From NCBI RefSeq assembly GCF_014681765.1, contig NZ_CP061498.1, positions 3,299,501-3,363,500 of the forward strand: 64,000 nt of DNA, read 5' to 3'. Numbering within the stretch: position 1 is the first letter of the stretch; each line of letters opens with the position of its first letter. The stretch is from Roseicitreum antarcticum (GTDB lineage Bacteria > Pseudomonadota > Alphaproteobacteria > Rhodobacterales > Rhodobacteraceae). The position numbers and the translations under genes are program-made. The notes below the pieces were generated by a model. That model was not told the DNA's origin. It saw nothing but the letters and a program-made list of their open reading frames with translations, and made no database searches. Shown here piece by piece: positions 48,755 through 56,206 of this stretch.

Positions 48755-50449
48755 ATGGACATCAATTTCGCCACCGTCTTCTACGAAATCGCCGTTCTGG
48801 TCCTGATGGCCGCGGCGCTTGGCTTCGTTGGCCTTCTGGCGCGGCAACCGCTGGTGGTGGCTTTCATCGCGGTCGGCGTGTTGGCCGGGCCGGATGCGCT
48901 GGATCTGGTCAGCTCTACCGATTTCATCGAGACGCTGAGCCAGATATCCATCGCTGTCTTGCTGTTCCTTGTGGGGCTGAAGCTGGATGTCGGGCTTGTG
49001 CGCAACCTTGGCAAGGTGGCGCTGGCGACCGGGCTGGGGCAGGTGACCTTTACCGCCGTCTTCGGGTTCCTGATCTGTCTGGCGCTGGGCCTTGCACCGC
49101 TGGAATCGGTCTATATCGCCGTGGCACTGACCTTTTCGTCCACCATCATCATCGTGAAACTTCTGTCGGACAAACAAGAGATCGGTGCCCTGCACGGCAA
49201 GATTGCGCTGGGTTTCCTCATCGTACAGGACATCTTCGTGATTCTGGCCATGGTTACGCTGTCGGCACTGGGCGTCGGCATGGGCGAGGATGGCGCGGGC
49301 GGGATCATGGGCATCGCACTGGTCCTGGCCGGCGGGGCGGCGATGGTGGGCTTCGTGGTGGTGTTCATCCGCTACCTTGCGGATCCGTTGCTGCGCCTGA
49401 TTGCCGGCTCGCCCGAATTGCTGGTGATCTTCGCCGTGGGCTGGGCGGCGGGGCTGGCGGCGGCGGGCGATGCCTTGGGCTTTGGCAAGGAACTGGGCGG
49501 CCTTCTGGCCGGCGTCTCGCTCGCCTCGACCCAATACCGCGAGGCGATTGGCGCGCGCCTGACCAGCCTGCGCGACTTCTTGCTGTTGTTCTTCTTCATC
49601 AATCTTGGCGCCGGGCTGGATCTGTCCACCATGGGCGATCAGGTGATGCCCGCGATCATCCTGTCGCTCTTCGTGCTGATCGGCAATCCGCTGATCGTGC
49701 TGGCGATCATGGGCTATCTTGGCTACCGCAAGCGCACGGGCTTTCTGGCCGGGCTGACCGTTGCCCAGATCTCGGAGTTTTCGCTGATCTTCATGGCGAT
49801 GGGCATCACCATCGGCCATGTGACCGAAGCGGCAATGGGGCTGGTCACGCTGGTGGGCCTCGTGACCATCGCGCTGTCGGTCTACATGATTACCTGGTCG
49901 CACAAGCTCTTCGCATTGTTCGAGCCGCTCCTCGGCGTGTTTGAGCGCCACGATGCCTTCCGTGAGGGGGCCGACGCCGATTCCGCCAGCCTGCGCCGCG
50001 CGCATGACTTCATCATCTTCGGGCTGGGCCGCTATGGCTGCCGCATCGGACAAGGGCTGCGTGACCGGGGCTTTACGGTGCTCGGTGTCGATTTCGACCC
50101 CGAGGCGCTGCAACACTGGCGGCAGTCGGGCGGCGACGCGTCCTATGGCGATGCCACCGATCCCGAATTCGTCGCCCACCTGGACCTGAGCCGCGTCCGC
50201 GCCGTCATATCGGCGGTGCCGCGCGAACGCGGCGCACTCAGCGAGACCGACCCGCAGAAGGCCTTGCTGCACGGACTGCAAGCCGCAGGCTTTCCGGGAC
50301 AGGTCGCCCTGGCCGTGCAAGACGCGGATGACGCCGAGGCCTTGCTGCGGCTGGGCCGACCGATGATCTTGCGCCCGTTCGATGACGCGGCGGATTACGC
50401 GGTGCGCCAGTTGGCCGGGCTGGCCGATGACACCCCGTCAGCGCGCTGA
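48755..50449 (+). CDS. Kef-type cation:proton antiporter with RCK domain
   Basis: A 564-residue CPA2 antiporter. An N-terminal block of about 12 membrane helices (residues 5-395) carries SSTIIIVKLLSDK and GKIALGFLIVQDIF, typical of KefB/KefC. A cytosolic RCK/TrkA-N domain follows, with the NAD-binding GLGRYGCRIG near residue 423 and VLGVDFDPEALQHW. It should move K+ or Na+ against protons with nucleotide-linked gating. The start is the ATG of MDINFATVFYEIA. The 3' end overlaps the convergent MFS gene by 12 bases. Confidence 0.9.
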   Translation: MDINFATVFYEIAVLVLMAAALGFVGLLARQPLVVAFIAVGVLAGPDALDLVSSTDFIETLSQISIAVLLFLVGLKLDVGLVRNLGKVALATGLGQVTFTAVFGFLICLALGLAPLESVYIAVALTFSSTIIIVKLLSDKQEIGALHGKIALGFLIVQDIFVILAMVTLSALGVGMGEDGAGGIMGIALVLAGGAAMVGFVVVFIRYLADPLLRLIAGSPELLVIFAVGWAAGLAAAGDALGFGKELGGLLAGVSLASTQYREAIGARLTSLRDFLLLFFFINLGAGLDLSTMGDQVMPAIILSLFVLIGNPLIVLAIMGYLGYRKRTGFLAGLTVAQISEFSLIFMAMGITIGHVTEAAMGLVTLVGLVTIALSVYMITWSHKLFALFEPLLGVFERHDAFREGADADSASLRRAHDFIIFGLGRYGCRIGQGLRDRGFTVLGVDFDPEALQHWRQSGGDASYGDATDPEFVAHLDLSRVRAVISAVPRERGALSETDPQKALLHGLQAAGFPGQVALAVQDADDAEALLRLGRPMILRPFDDAADYAVRQLAGLADDTPSAR

Positions 50450-51697
50450 GGCCGCCTGCGCCGCACGCGGCGGCAGCAGGCGCCGCGCCTTGTGCGTGGC
50501 AATGCCCGCCAGCGTGGCGGCAACCGCGAAATAGGCGGCGATCATCAGCGATTGCTCGCCGAAATCAAGGCCCGCATCAATCAGCAATCCGCTGACCGAC
50601 GGTCCGATCCCGGTGCCCAGCACCATGATCGCCGTCGCCATCGCCCGGATGCTGCCCAGATTCCGCGTACCGAAGTACTCGGCCCACAGGGTCGAGGACA
50701 TGGTCGCATTCATCCCCCCGGTCATGCCCATCATCACGATCCCTGCCGACGCGATCAAAAGGGTGTCGGACACCCCCAGAATCGCGAAGCCCAACGCGCA
50801 GGGCAACAGGTAGAACCGCGCCAGCGTGGCGCAGCCAAAGCGGTCCACCAGCCATCCGGCAAAGACCATGAAGACGATGCTGGTCGCCGTGTAGACCGGA
50901 AACACCGATACCAGTGACAGATGCGCCCATCCCTTGGCCTCGGCCAGATGCACCTGATGAAAGAAGAATGCCGTGCCCCAGGCCGCCGGGCCCATCATCG
51001 CCGGGATCATCGCCCAGAACAGCCAGTGGCGCGCCACCTGCGGCCGCGTCCAGTTGCGGCCCTCCATGCCCAGTGTGCCCGCGTCGCTCGCGAAGGATTG
51101 CGGCGTGCGTTCGCGTTGCAGCAGGCCATAGATCACCGGGGCCAGCAGCATCAGCGCCATGGCCCCGATCACCCACAGCATGCGCCAGTCGAAGGCGCCC
51201 AGAAGCAGCACGAAACTGATGGGCAGCAAGGCTTCGCCCGTCGCCACGCCCAGGCTGGCGATGGATACCGCGCGACCGCGTGTCGCGACGAACCAGCGCG
51301 CCATGCCCACCATGGCCATATGGCCCAGCAGCCCCTGACCAAACAGCCGCAACAAGAACAGCGTGATCGCCAATCCCCAAAGCGCGCTGACCTGCGACAT
51401 GGTCAACGCCGCGCATGCCATCAGGAACAAGATCACAACGCCGATGTGACGCACCCTGAAACGGTCGGTCAGCCCGCCCGCGAACACCATCACGGCTGCC
51501 GATGACATCGTGGCCGCCGCATAAAGCGAACCCCATGCCCCATGCGACAGTCCGAATTCGGCCCGGATCTCGCCTGCGAAAACCGCGATGAAGAACGTCT
51601 GGCCAAAGCTGGAGGCGAAGGTCAGCAGGAATCCCGCCAGCAGCCAGCGGATGTTTTCGCGCAGAAAACCTGAAAGTGTAGCGATTCCCTGGCCCAT
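50438..51697 (-). CDS. MFS transporter
   Basis: A 419-residue major facilitator with 12 predicted membrane helices. The loop 2-3 motif is GGLTDRFRVRHIG and a second copy-like loop is GWLVDRFGCATLAR, as expected for the two halves. I begin at MGQGIATLSGFL; the open frame continues upstream in non-coding-looking sequence. Similar proteins are annotated as oxalate/formate- or monocarboxylate-type transporters, but the substrate cannot be told. No operon partner. Confidence 0.85.
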   Translation of the reverse strand: MGQGIATLSGFLRENIRWLLAGFLLTFASSFGQTFFIAVFAGEIRAEFGLSHGAWGSLYAAATMSSAAVMVFAGGLTDRFRVRHIGVVILFLMACAALTMSQVSALWGLAITLFLLRLFGQGLLGHMAMVGMARWFVATRGRAVSIASLGVATGEALLPISFVLLLGAFDWRMLWVIGAMALMLLAPVIYGLLQRERTPQSFASDAGTLGMEGRNWTRPQVARHWLFWAMIPAMMGPAAWGTAFFFHQVHLAEAKGWAHLSLVSVFPVYTATSIVFMVFAGWLVDRFGCATLARFYLLPCALGFAILGVSDTLLIASAGIVMMGMTGGMNATMSSTLWAEYFGTRNLGSIRAMATAIMVLGTGIGPSVSGLLIDAGLDFGEQSLMIAAYFAVAATLAGIATHKARRLLPPRAAQAASAR

Positions 51698-51879
51698 GGC
51701 GTCAGTTTCTTTCTGTCTTTGCGCGGCGCGGGCGGGCAGGGCGGTCTGCCCGGCGCCGGTGGCGCGCCTCGGTGTCGGGCCGTCCTGTCCCCGGGGCCAA
51801 TCGACCGCCATGGGGCGCATCAGACGCATCCGGGCATGACAAGCCGATATCGGGGCACAATGGACGTAGATGGGGGGAA

Positions 51880-51965
51880 TGGTAGCCGCTGAGGGACTCG
51901 AACCCTCACGCCCATACGGGCAACGGATTTTAAGTCCGGTCTGTCTACCATTCCAGCAAGCGGCC
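51880..51965 (-). tRNA. tRNA-Leu(UAA)
   Basis: An 86-base gene including an encoded CCA (51880-51882). The acceptor stem is GGCCGCT paired with AGCGGCT (last pair G-U), followed by TG at positions 8-9. The anticodon loop is CTTAAAA (anticodon TAA), there is a long class II variable arm, and the T-arm is GAGGGTTCGAGTCCCTC. It is the only tRNA in the window and flanks the prophage. Confidence 0.95.
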
Positions 51966-51983
51966 ACTTCCCGCGTTTTCAGC

Positions 51984-52011
51984 ATGTTACGACAGAAAGC
52001 GCAAGTGTCGA
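51984..52011 (-). promoter_or_regulatory. Probable tRNA-Leu promoter
   Basis: Minus-strand TCGACA (52006-52011), 16 bases, then TAACAT (51984-51989), 18 bases before the tRNA 5' end. It lies between the tRNA and the integrase, so the prophage boundary should be at or beyond this point, or the phage itself supplies the promoter. Confidence 0.5.
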
Positions 52012-52018
52012 TCCGCGC

Positions 52019-52040
52019 CGTTTCAACGCGCGTTTCAACG
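52019..52040. repeat. Direct repeat CGTTTCAACG x2 at the integrase 3' end
   Basis: Two exact 10-base copies (52019-52028 and 52031-52040) two bases apart; the second overlaps the integrase stop. Placement between the tRNA and the integrase suggests recombinase arm or core sites of attL (inference). Confidence 0.45.
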
Positions 52041-53042
52041 TTTCTGTTCTGGTCCCGTTCCGTTCCGAGCAATTCCGATGCGTTCGGCGCGTGATCTTTG
52101 GCGAGTGGACTCGGTGTAGTGAGCCACCATGCTGGCGCTGGAGTGGCCAGTCAGGGCGGTGATGTCTTCATCGCTGAAACCAAGGGTCGCCAATTCTGAC
52201 GCTGCAGTGTGGCGCAGGCCATGAATGCTGTAGGCATCGGCACCGATGCTCTTGCGCACCCGCATGACCACGCCCTGCGCTGTCTTATATGGCAGGGGCT
52301 TGCCTTGCCCATTGGTGAGTATGGTCAGCCCGCCCTTCGGCGTGGCATCTAGCGCGGCCCGCAAGGGTGCTGTGAGCGGCACCCATAGCGCGTTGCCGGT
52401 CTTGCCCTGCCTCACATTGATGCCGCCCGCCTCCAGGTGATCCCAGCGCATGCGCAGCACGTCGCCAATGCGCTGACCCGTTCCCAAGCACAACTCGAAT
52501 ATCAGTAGGGCAGGACCCGACGCGGCTGCGCGATATGCTTTGACCAGATCGTGCGGCCATGCCTTTGGGGCTGCCTTCTCAGGTTTCAGCAATGACACCC
52601 CTTTGGCGGGGTTATCTGTACGCCAACCCAGATCGATCGCACGCTCCATCAGGATGCGGATGATTTGCACTAGGTAGTTCGCGAACCGCTGTGTCTGCGC
52701 GTTTTCGGATTGCCATGCGATGACATGTCGGCGCTGTACTTTGACTGGATTGATGTCGCCGATGCGATCCGTGATAAACTCTAGCACCTTGTCATAGTCT
52801 TGCTTACTGCGCGGTGCGAGTTTGGCGAACCTGTGGCTGGCTTTGTAATGCTTGATAAGTCCGGCGAAGGTGCGCCCGGGCGTAGTCTGCGACCTGCCTT
52901 TCATCGCAAGCGCATATTCAGCGGCAAACTCGGCTGTACCCGGTCGCTCATGCATCCTGATCGGCTTGCACCCGCGCCGGATGAAGTAAATGTAGCCGCG
53001 CTTGCCTTTGGCATAGCAGTACGTGGGCAGGGTCCGTTTCAC
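52035..53042 (-). CDS. int: Phage tyrosine integrase
   Basis: A 335-residue tyrosine recombinase with the full catalytic set: Arg191 (GTGQRIGDVLRMRW), Lys214, His274/Arg277 (HGLRH), His300 (LTGH) and Tyr309 (AHYTEST). An N-terminal SAM-like DNA-binding domain precedes it. The start is a GTG that overlaps the stop of the upstream 56-residue gene (GTGA). Last gene of the leftward early operon; its 3' end lies 70 bases from tRNA-Leu. Confidence 0.95.
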   Translation of the reverse strand: MKRTLPTYCYAKGKRGYIYFIRRGCKPIRMHERPGTAEFAAEYALAMKGRSQTTPGRTFAGLIKHYKASHRFAKLAPRSKQDYDKVLEFITDRIGDINPVKVQRRHVIAWQSENAQTQRFANYLVQIIRILMERAIDLGWRTDNPAKGVSLLKPEKAAPKAWPHDLVKAYRAAASGPALLIFELCLGTGQRIGDVLRMRWDHLEAGGINVRQGKTGNALWVPLTAPLRAALDATPKGGLTILTNGQGKPLPYKTAQGVVMRVRKSIGADAYSIHGLRHTAASELATLGFSDEDITALTGHSSASMVAHYTESTRQRSRAERIGIARNGTGPEQKR

Positions 53043-53209
53043 CGTTTCATGCTCCGAAGATCAAGGGCCAAGTCCTGCGGGTGATCCTGCTGGGCCGGTC
53101 GGATCGTGTAAAGGCGTTCGCCCGCGCGAATCTCGATTGTCACGCCCTCCTGCGCCGCGATTTGGGCCGCTGTGCGGATCTGCTCTTGGGTTAAGGCGCG
53201 GGCTTTCAT
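53039..53209 (-). CDS. Small phage protein coupled to integrase
   Basis: A 56-residue frame starting MKARALTQEQIRTAAQIAA. It has a helical N-terminal half and a short strand pair (VTIEIRAGERLYTIRPA). It overlaps the gene before it (ATGA) and the integrase after it (GTGA). Position right before int would suit an excisionase or integration helper, but I see no winged-helix signature; function open. Confidence 0.65.
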   Translation of the reverse strand: MKARALTQEQIRTAAQIAAQEGVTIEIRAGERLYTIRPAQQDHPQDLALDLRSMKR

Positions 53210-53499
53210 TGGCGTGTTTCCCCTTTGCCGTCCGTGTGTGGTGGCCCCAGATCTGGTTCGTGCCTATCCCAGCGCGCCAGCGTTTCGCGCATCACGGTTT
53301 TGGCGTCAGCGCGTTCGACGTTTGCGACATATTGGCTACGGCCTCCGCCCCATGTGAAAAGGCTGAACGGTACGGGTTCGCCCGCTGCTTTGTGCAACTC
53401 CTTGTCGACCATTTTCGCGACACGCTGCATCGCGAGTGAAACCCTGACCTGCTGCTGTGCCGTCAACATGACGCCGCTTTTGTTCTTGTCATCAGCCAT
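53206..53499 (-). CDS. Phage protein of unknown function
   Basis: A 97-residue protein from the ATG of MADDKNKSGVMLTAQQQVR, with AGGAGG eight bases upstream. Largely helical and charged, with the string FTWGGGRSQYVANVERADAK. The start overlaps the preceding gene's 3' end by 8 bases and the stop overlaps the next ATG. Not recognised. Confidence 0.65.
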   Translation of the reverse strand: MADDKNKSGVMLTAQQQVRVSLAMQRVAKMVDKELHKAAGEPVPFSLFTWGGGRSQYVANVERADAKTVMRETLARWDRHEPDLGPPHTDGKGETRQ

Positions 53500-54238
53500 G
53501 TGCGGCCTCCTGTATTGCCCAGTCACCCCATTGCTGCGCCATTGCCGCTGCGAGGCCCGGAAAGAACCGGCTGCGGCGGGCGGCGCGATCGGGGCCGGGC
53601 GCGGCCTTGTGGACCTCGTCCCGTGCGGTTGAGCCATCGAGCGTTCCGGTCGGCACCAGCTTGGGCAGGCCGCGCAACCACAGGCACGTTCGCTTTTTCA
53701 CGTTGTCTGGCCCGGCTGGGTCCACCCCGTACTGCCAGGGCTGCACGCTTTGGCTGTGCTTTTTGAAGTTCCGGATGCGTGCTTTGGCGTGCTTGTGCAT
53801 CACGGGGTTTTCGACCGCCACGCGCGGGATCGGTGCGTTCCAGCAGTCCGAGAAGAACGCAGTGCCCTCGTTCAGCAAGCGCCACATGATGGCCAGCCGG
53901 GCGTCGCGCGAGAGCTGCTGCCAGGCCGCGCGCTCTGCCCCGGTCGCCGCCTCGGGCGGGTTGGCCGGTGGCTCTTTCAGCCACCGCACGCCGCTGTTGG
54001 TCAGGCGCGTGCAGGGCGGATGCATGACGGCCAGCAGATCCCAGCCGTCGTGCAGGTGATCGCGCAGATCGCCGACGATGTGGCGGTTGCTGCCGTCCTG
54101 CGCCCGCTTGGTGTCGATCGACCAGACGTCGTGACCACGGGCCGCAAACGCGCGACGCACGATGCCGCTGCATTCGCAGGCGATCAGGATGCGCATGGGC
54201 TGCCGGGAAGGTGCGAGGCGTACGCTGCAGTAGGTCAT
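53492..54238 (-). CDS. Phage DNA-methyltransferase-like protein (PPC motif)
   Basis: A 248-residue protein whose core starts MRILIACECSGIVRRAFAARGHD, probably a SAM-binding motif I like that of C5 cytosine methyltransferases. MHPPCTRLTNSGVRW holds the PPC catalytic motif IV, and VENPVMHKH resembles motif VI (ENV). The usual target-recognition domain and motifs IX-X are not evident, so it may be a reduced or altered enzyme. The true start may be the internal ATG at 54196. In the early operon it could protect phage DNA (inference). Confidence 0.6.
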   Translation of the reverse strand: MTYCSVRLAPSRQPMRILIACECSGIVRRAFAARGHDVWSIDTKRAQDGSNRHIVGDLRDHLHDGWDLLAVMHPPCTRLTNSGVRWLKEPPANPPEAATGAERAAWQQLSRDARLAIMWRLLNEGTAFFSDCWNAPIPRVAVENPVMHKHAKARIRNFKKHSQSVQPWQYGVDPAGPDNVKKRTCLWLRGLPKLVPTGTLDGSTARDEVHKAAPGPDRAARRSRFFPGLAAAMAQQWGDWAIQEAAHG

Positions 54239-54254
54239 GGGCGTGGCTCCGGGC

Positions 54255-54497
54255 TCAGTTGGATTGACGCGCGAGGTCGTCGGCGCCCTGAACGGCGCGC
54301 AGCATGATCGCCAAGTCGGCGATCAACTGATCGGGATCTTCCATTTCGGGCAGTTCGCCCATGTCATAAGTAACCGGGCCCATAGGGCGCTCTTTCGTTT
54401 TCTCGGAAAGAATCCGATCAGCTTCTCTTGCGGCGGCTTTGTAAGCATCGACGCGCGCTGCTATTGCTTCCAGTTCGTCGTCTGTCGGTCGTGTCAT
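54255..54497 (-). CDS. Small phage protein of unknown function
   Basis: An 80-residue acidic protein with two probable helices (DDELEAIAARVDAYKAAAREA; QLIADLAIMLRAVQGADDLAR). Start overlaps the stop of the upstream 43-codon gene (ATGA). Not recognised. Confidence 0.6.
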   Translation of the reverse strand: MTRPTDDELEAIAARVDAYKAAAREADRILSEKTKERPMGPVTYDMGELPEMEDPDQLIADLAIMLRAVQGADDLARQSN

Positions 54498-54625
54498 TTG
54501 CGTGGCTCCTGGTTGTGCTGCGCAGCGCTCCGCCGCGCCATGAGCGCCGCCGCTGCCTGCGCCGCCTGTTCGGGCGTCAGGTTGCAGACGGGGTGGGTGA
54601 ATGCGGGTTTGGTGGCGGGGGGCAT
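54494..54625 (-). CDS. Very small phage protein
   Basis: A 43-residue frame starting MPPATKPAFTHPVCNLTPEQ, with an Ala-rich helix after it. It begins 1 base after the stop of the GapR-like gene and overlaps the next start by ATGA, so it fills the operon exactly. Not recognised. Confidence 0.5.
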   Translation of the reverse strand: MPPATKPAFTHPVCNLTPEQAAQAAAALMARRSAAQHNQEPRK

Positions 54626-54626
54626 G

Positions 54627-54917
54627 TCAGGCCATGCCCAGTGCGGTTTTGTACATGTCCAGCACCGCCTCTTCTTCGGCGATGTCGTCGGCGGTGCGCT
54701 TGCGCAGGGCGATCACCATCCGGATCACCTTGGTGCTGTAGCCCCGGCATTTTGCCTCGGCCATCACCTCTTTCTGCTGTGCGGCGATGTCCTTCTTCTC
54801 GGCGTCCAGATGCTCCCATCGCTCGATGAACTGGCGCAGTTCTGCGGCGGTGACGCTGTAAGCATTGTCGCGTGCGGCATCAAATTCCGGGTCCGGTTTC
54901 ATGTGCGGGCTGGGCAT
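54627..54917 (-). CDS. GapR/DUF2312-family nucleoid-associated protein
   Basis: A 96-residue protein reading LRQFIERWEHLDAEKKDIAA, MAEAKCRGYSTKVIRMVIALRKR and EEEAVLDMYKTALGMA, the full DUF2312 pattern. The host protein GapR of Caulobacter binds overtwisted DNA ahead of replication forks and stimulates topoisomerases. A phage copy could manage torsion during phage replication or alter host chromosome organisation (inference). Confidence 0.85.
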   Translation of the reverse strand: MPSPHMKPDPEFDAARDNAYSVTAAELRQFIERWEHLDAEKKDIAAQQKEVMAEAKCRGYSTKVIRMVIALRKRTADDIAEEEAVLDMYKTALGMA

Positions 54918-54929
54918 TGGTTTCTCCTG

Positions 54930-55232
54930 TCAGCGCGGCGCGGGCAGCCGCCCGGCCCACGCGTCGAACGCGGTGCGCAGGCTGGCGAGTTTGCGGGTCG
55001 CTGCGGGGTCGGTGTTCAGGTCGCGGCGGCTGGTGATCTCGCAGTGCATGCGCAGGAACTGCGCCGCAGCCGAAGGCGTGAAGTCGTGTTCCTCGACGCC
55101 GCAGCTATGCGCGGCAAAGCGCTGGAACCGCGCGTCGTTGCACAGGATGCCTGCCTGTATGGCAGGGGCCAGATCGTCGAGGCGGGGACGGGGGTTGCGG
55201 GCCGCAGCCCGCGTGGCGGTGGCGCTGGTCAT
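54930..55232 (-). CDS. Phage protein of unknown function
   Basis: A 100-residue protein with the strings AIQAGILCNDARFQRFAA and AAAQFLRMHCEITSRRDLN. The paired cysteine/histidine placement and the helix pattern resemble small phage recombination or host-takeover proteins, but I do not recognise a family. Start overlaps the stop of the preceding gene (ATGA). Confidence 0.6.
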   Translation of the reverse strand: MTSATATRAAARNPRPRLDDLAPAIQAGILCNDARFQRFAAHSCGVEEHDFTPSAAAQFLRMHCEITSRRDLNTDPAATRKLASLRTAFDAWAGRLPAPR

Positions 55233-55378
55233 GGCGCACCGCCGATCAGGAAAGAGGCCAGCCCCGCGGCGGCGGCGATATTGGCGAGGATCAGCGCGGC
55301 GCGGGCCGAGGCCCGAGCGGTGCGGCGGATCTGATCGCGCCGGATCTGGCGGCGGTTGATGTGCGTGAAGTCAACCAC
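55229..55378 (-). CDS. Small phage membrane protein
   Basis: About 49 residues from a GTG start (VVDFTHINRRQIRRDQI). A basic N-terminal half leads to one membrane segment (ALILANIAAAAGLASFLIGG). Start overlaps the previous gene by 8 bases and the stop overlaps the next ATG. Possible superinfection-exclusion or host-membrane factor (inference). Confidence 0.5.
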   Translation of the reverse strand: MVDFTHINRRQIRRDQIRRTARASARAALILANIAAAAGLASFLIGGAP

Positions 55379-55604
55379 GGCGGGCCACCTCGCGCAGCAG
55401 GGCGGCGCGTGCGTTGGCGCGTTGTTCTGGGCAGGGCGCATTGCGTGCGGCCTGCCGCAGCATCCGCAGACGGGCCGCACGGGCCAGCGCGCGGGCCATA
55501 GGCGTGGGGCTGCGTGGTGGACGCCTGATGACGGGCTTGGGTACAGACGGGCGCGGGATGGGGCGAAGGATCGGGGCCGGGGCTGGCGTTGGCTTGCCCG
55601 TCAT
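55371..55604 (-). CDS. Small basic proline-rich phage protein
   Basis: A 77-residue protein with a Pro-rich N-terminus (PAPAPILRPIPRPSVPKPV) and an Arg/Ala-rich helical remainder (ARALARAARLRMLRQAARN). Strong positive charge suggests nucleic-acid contact. Overlaps both neighbours. Not recognised. Confidence 0.5.
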   Translation of the reverse strand: MTGKPTPAPAPILRPIPRPSVPKPVIRRPPRSPTPMARALARAARLRMLRQAARNAPCPEQRANARAALLREVARRG

Positions 55605-55864
55605 GCCGCGTCATCCGGCCAGCTGGTGGCGTTTGCGCCGCGCCTGCGTGCAAAGAGATCACGGGTGCTGTCCGGTGCGGGATGCCCGCGCCGCTGTGCC
55701 AGTTGGGCGCGCCGGATACGCGGCTGGTAGAACGTCTGACCGCGCGCGGTTTTCAGGATTGCCCATGCCAACAGGCGCTGCTGGTCCGTGGTGGCGGGGC
55801 CGGGGCGGGCGATGATGTCACGGGCTTGTGCCAGCGACAGCGGTTCGAGGGGATTGTGGTCCAT
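55601..55864 (-). CDS. First gene of the phage left operon, unknown function
   Basis: An 87-residue protein from the ATG of MDHNPLEPLSLAQARDI, with GGAG six bases upstream. It is the first gene after the predicted left promoter (transcript start near 55889), so it is the earliest made of this operon. Strings such as LLAWAILKTARGQTFYQPRIRRAQLAQRR suggest a helical DNA-binding protein. Not recognised. Confidence 0.6.
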   Translation of the reverse strand: MDHNPLEPLSLAQARDIIARPGPATTDQQRLLAWAILKTARGQTFYQPRIRRAQLAQRRGHPAPDSTRDLFARRRGANATSWPDDAA

Positions 55865-55895
55865 CGGTGTCTCCATCCGGTTTGAGGATGGGATG

Positions 55896-55924
55896 AATAT
55901 GCGTGTCAGGTATATTCCAGTCAA
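55896..55924 (-). promoter_or_regulatory. Prophage left early promoter with operator in the spacer
   Basis: Minus-strand TTGACT (55919-55924), a 17-base spacer, and CATATT (55896-55901). The spacer holds GGTATATTCC (55909-55918), almost the same palindrome as in the right promoter. This places the whole leftward operon, ending in int, under the repressor. Confidence 0.75.
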
Positions 55925-55942
55925 GTAAAATAATTCGTGAAG

Positions 55943-55952
55943 GGTATATTCT
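55943..55952. promoter_or_regulatory. Second left operator copy
   Basis: GGTATATTCT, a third match to the GGTATATNCC motif, lies 19 bases upstream of the left -35 element. Three copies of the motif in the immunity region are seen by eye. Confidence 0.5.
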
Positions 55953-56014
55953 GTTCGTTGAAGAGTTGCGTTGCGCCAGAATCATGTAGTTGGTGCCGGG
56001 CAACAGTGCGCACG

Positions 56015-56038
56015 AAAAAGCCCCGCGTGGGGCGGGGC
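56015..56038 (-). terminator. Terminator of the repressor transcript
   Basis: On the minus strand GCCCCGC and GCGGGGC pair around 5 bases and are followed by TTTTT (plus-strand A at 56015-56019). It ends leftward transcription from the repressor before the left promoter region. Confidence 0.8.
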
Positions 56039-56149
56039 GGTGAGAGGGCTAAGATTTCTGTCGGGGTGCGATTTGCACTTCCCATTTTTGTTTCGGACAC
56101 CTCATGTGACAGGATCAAATGCGTTAATTATCGCAGCTACCCGCAACAC

Positions 56150-56179
56150 TTGACCGAATCTGCCGCCCCGCCCTAATGT
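56150..56179 (+). promoter_or_regulatory. Candidate rightward promoter facing the repressor gene
   Basis: TTGACC (56150-56155), an 18-base spacer and TAATGT (56174-56179). It would make a transcript starting near 56186 that runs through a small frame (56207-56407) and into the antisense of the repressor 3' half. Confidence 0.45.
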
Positions 56180-56206
56180 GAACATAGTAAGAACAGGGGC
56201 GCTGCA

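Noticed and set aside
50438-50449. 12-base overlap of the antiporter and MFS genes
   Set aside because: Convergent 3' overlaps of this size are common and both reading frames end normally; not taken as an error.
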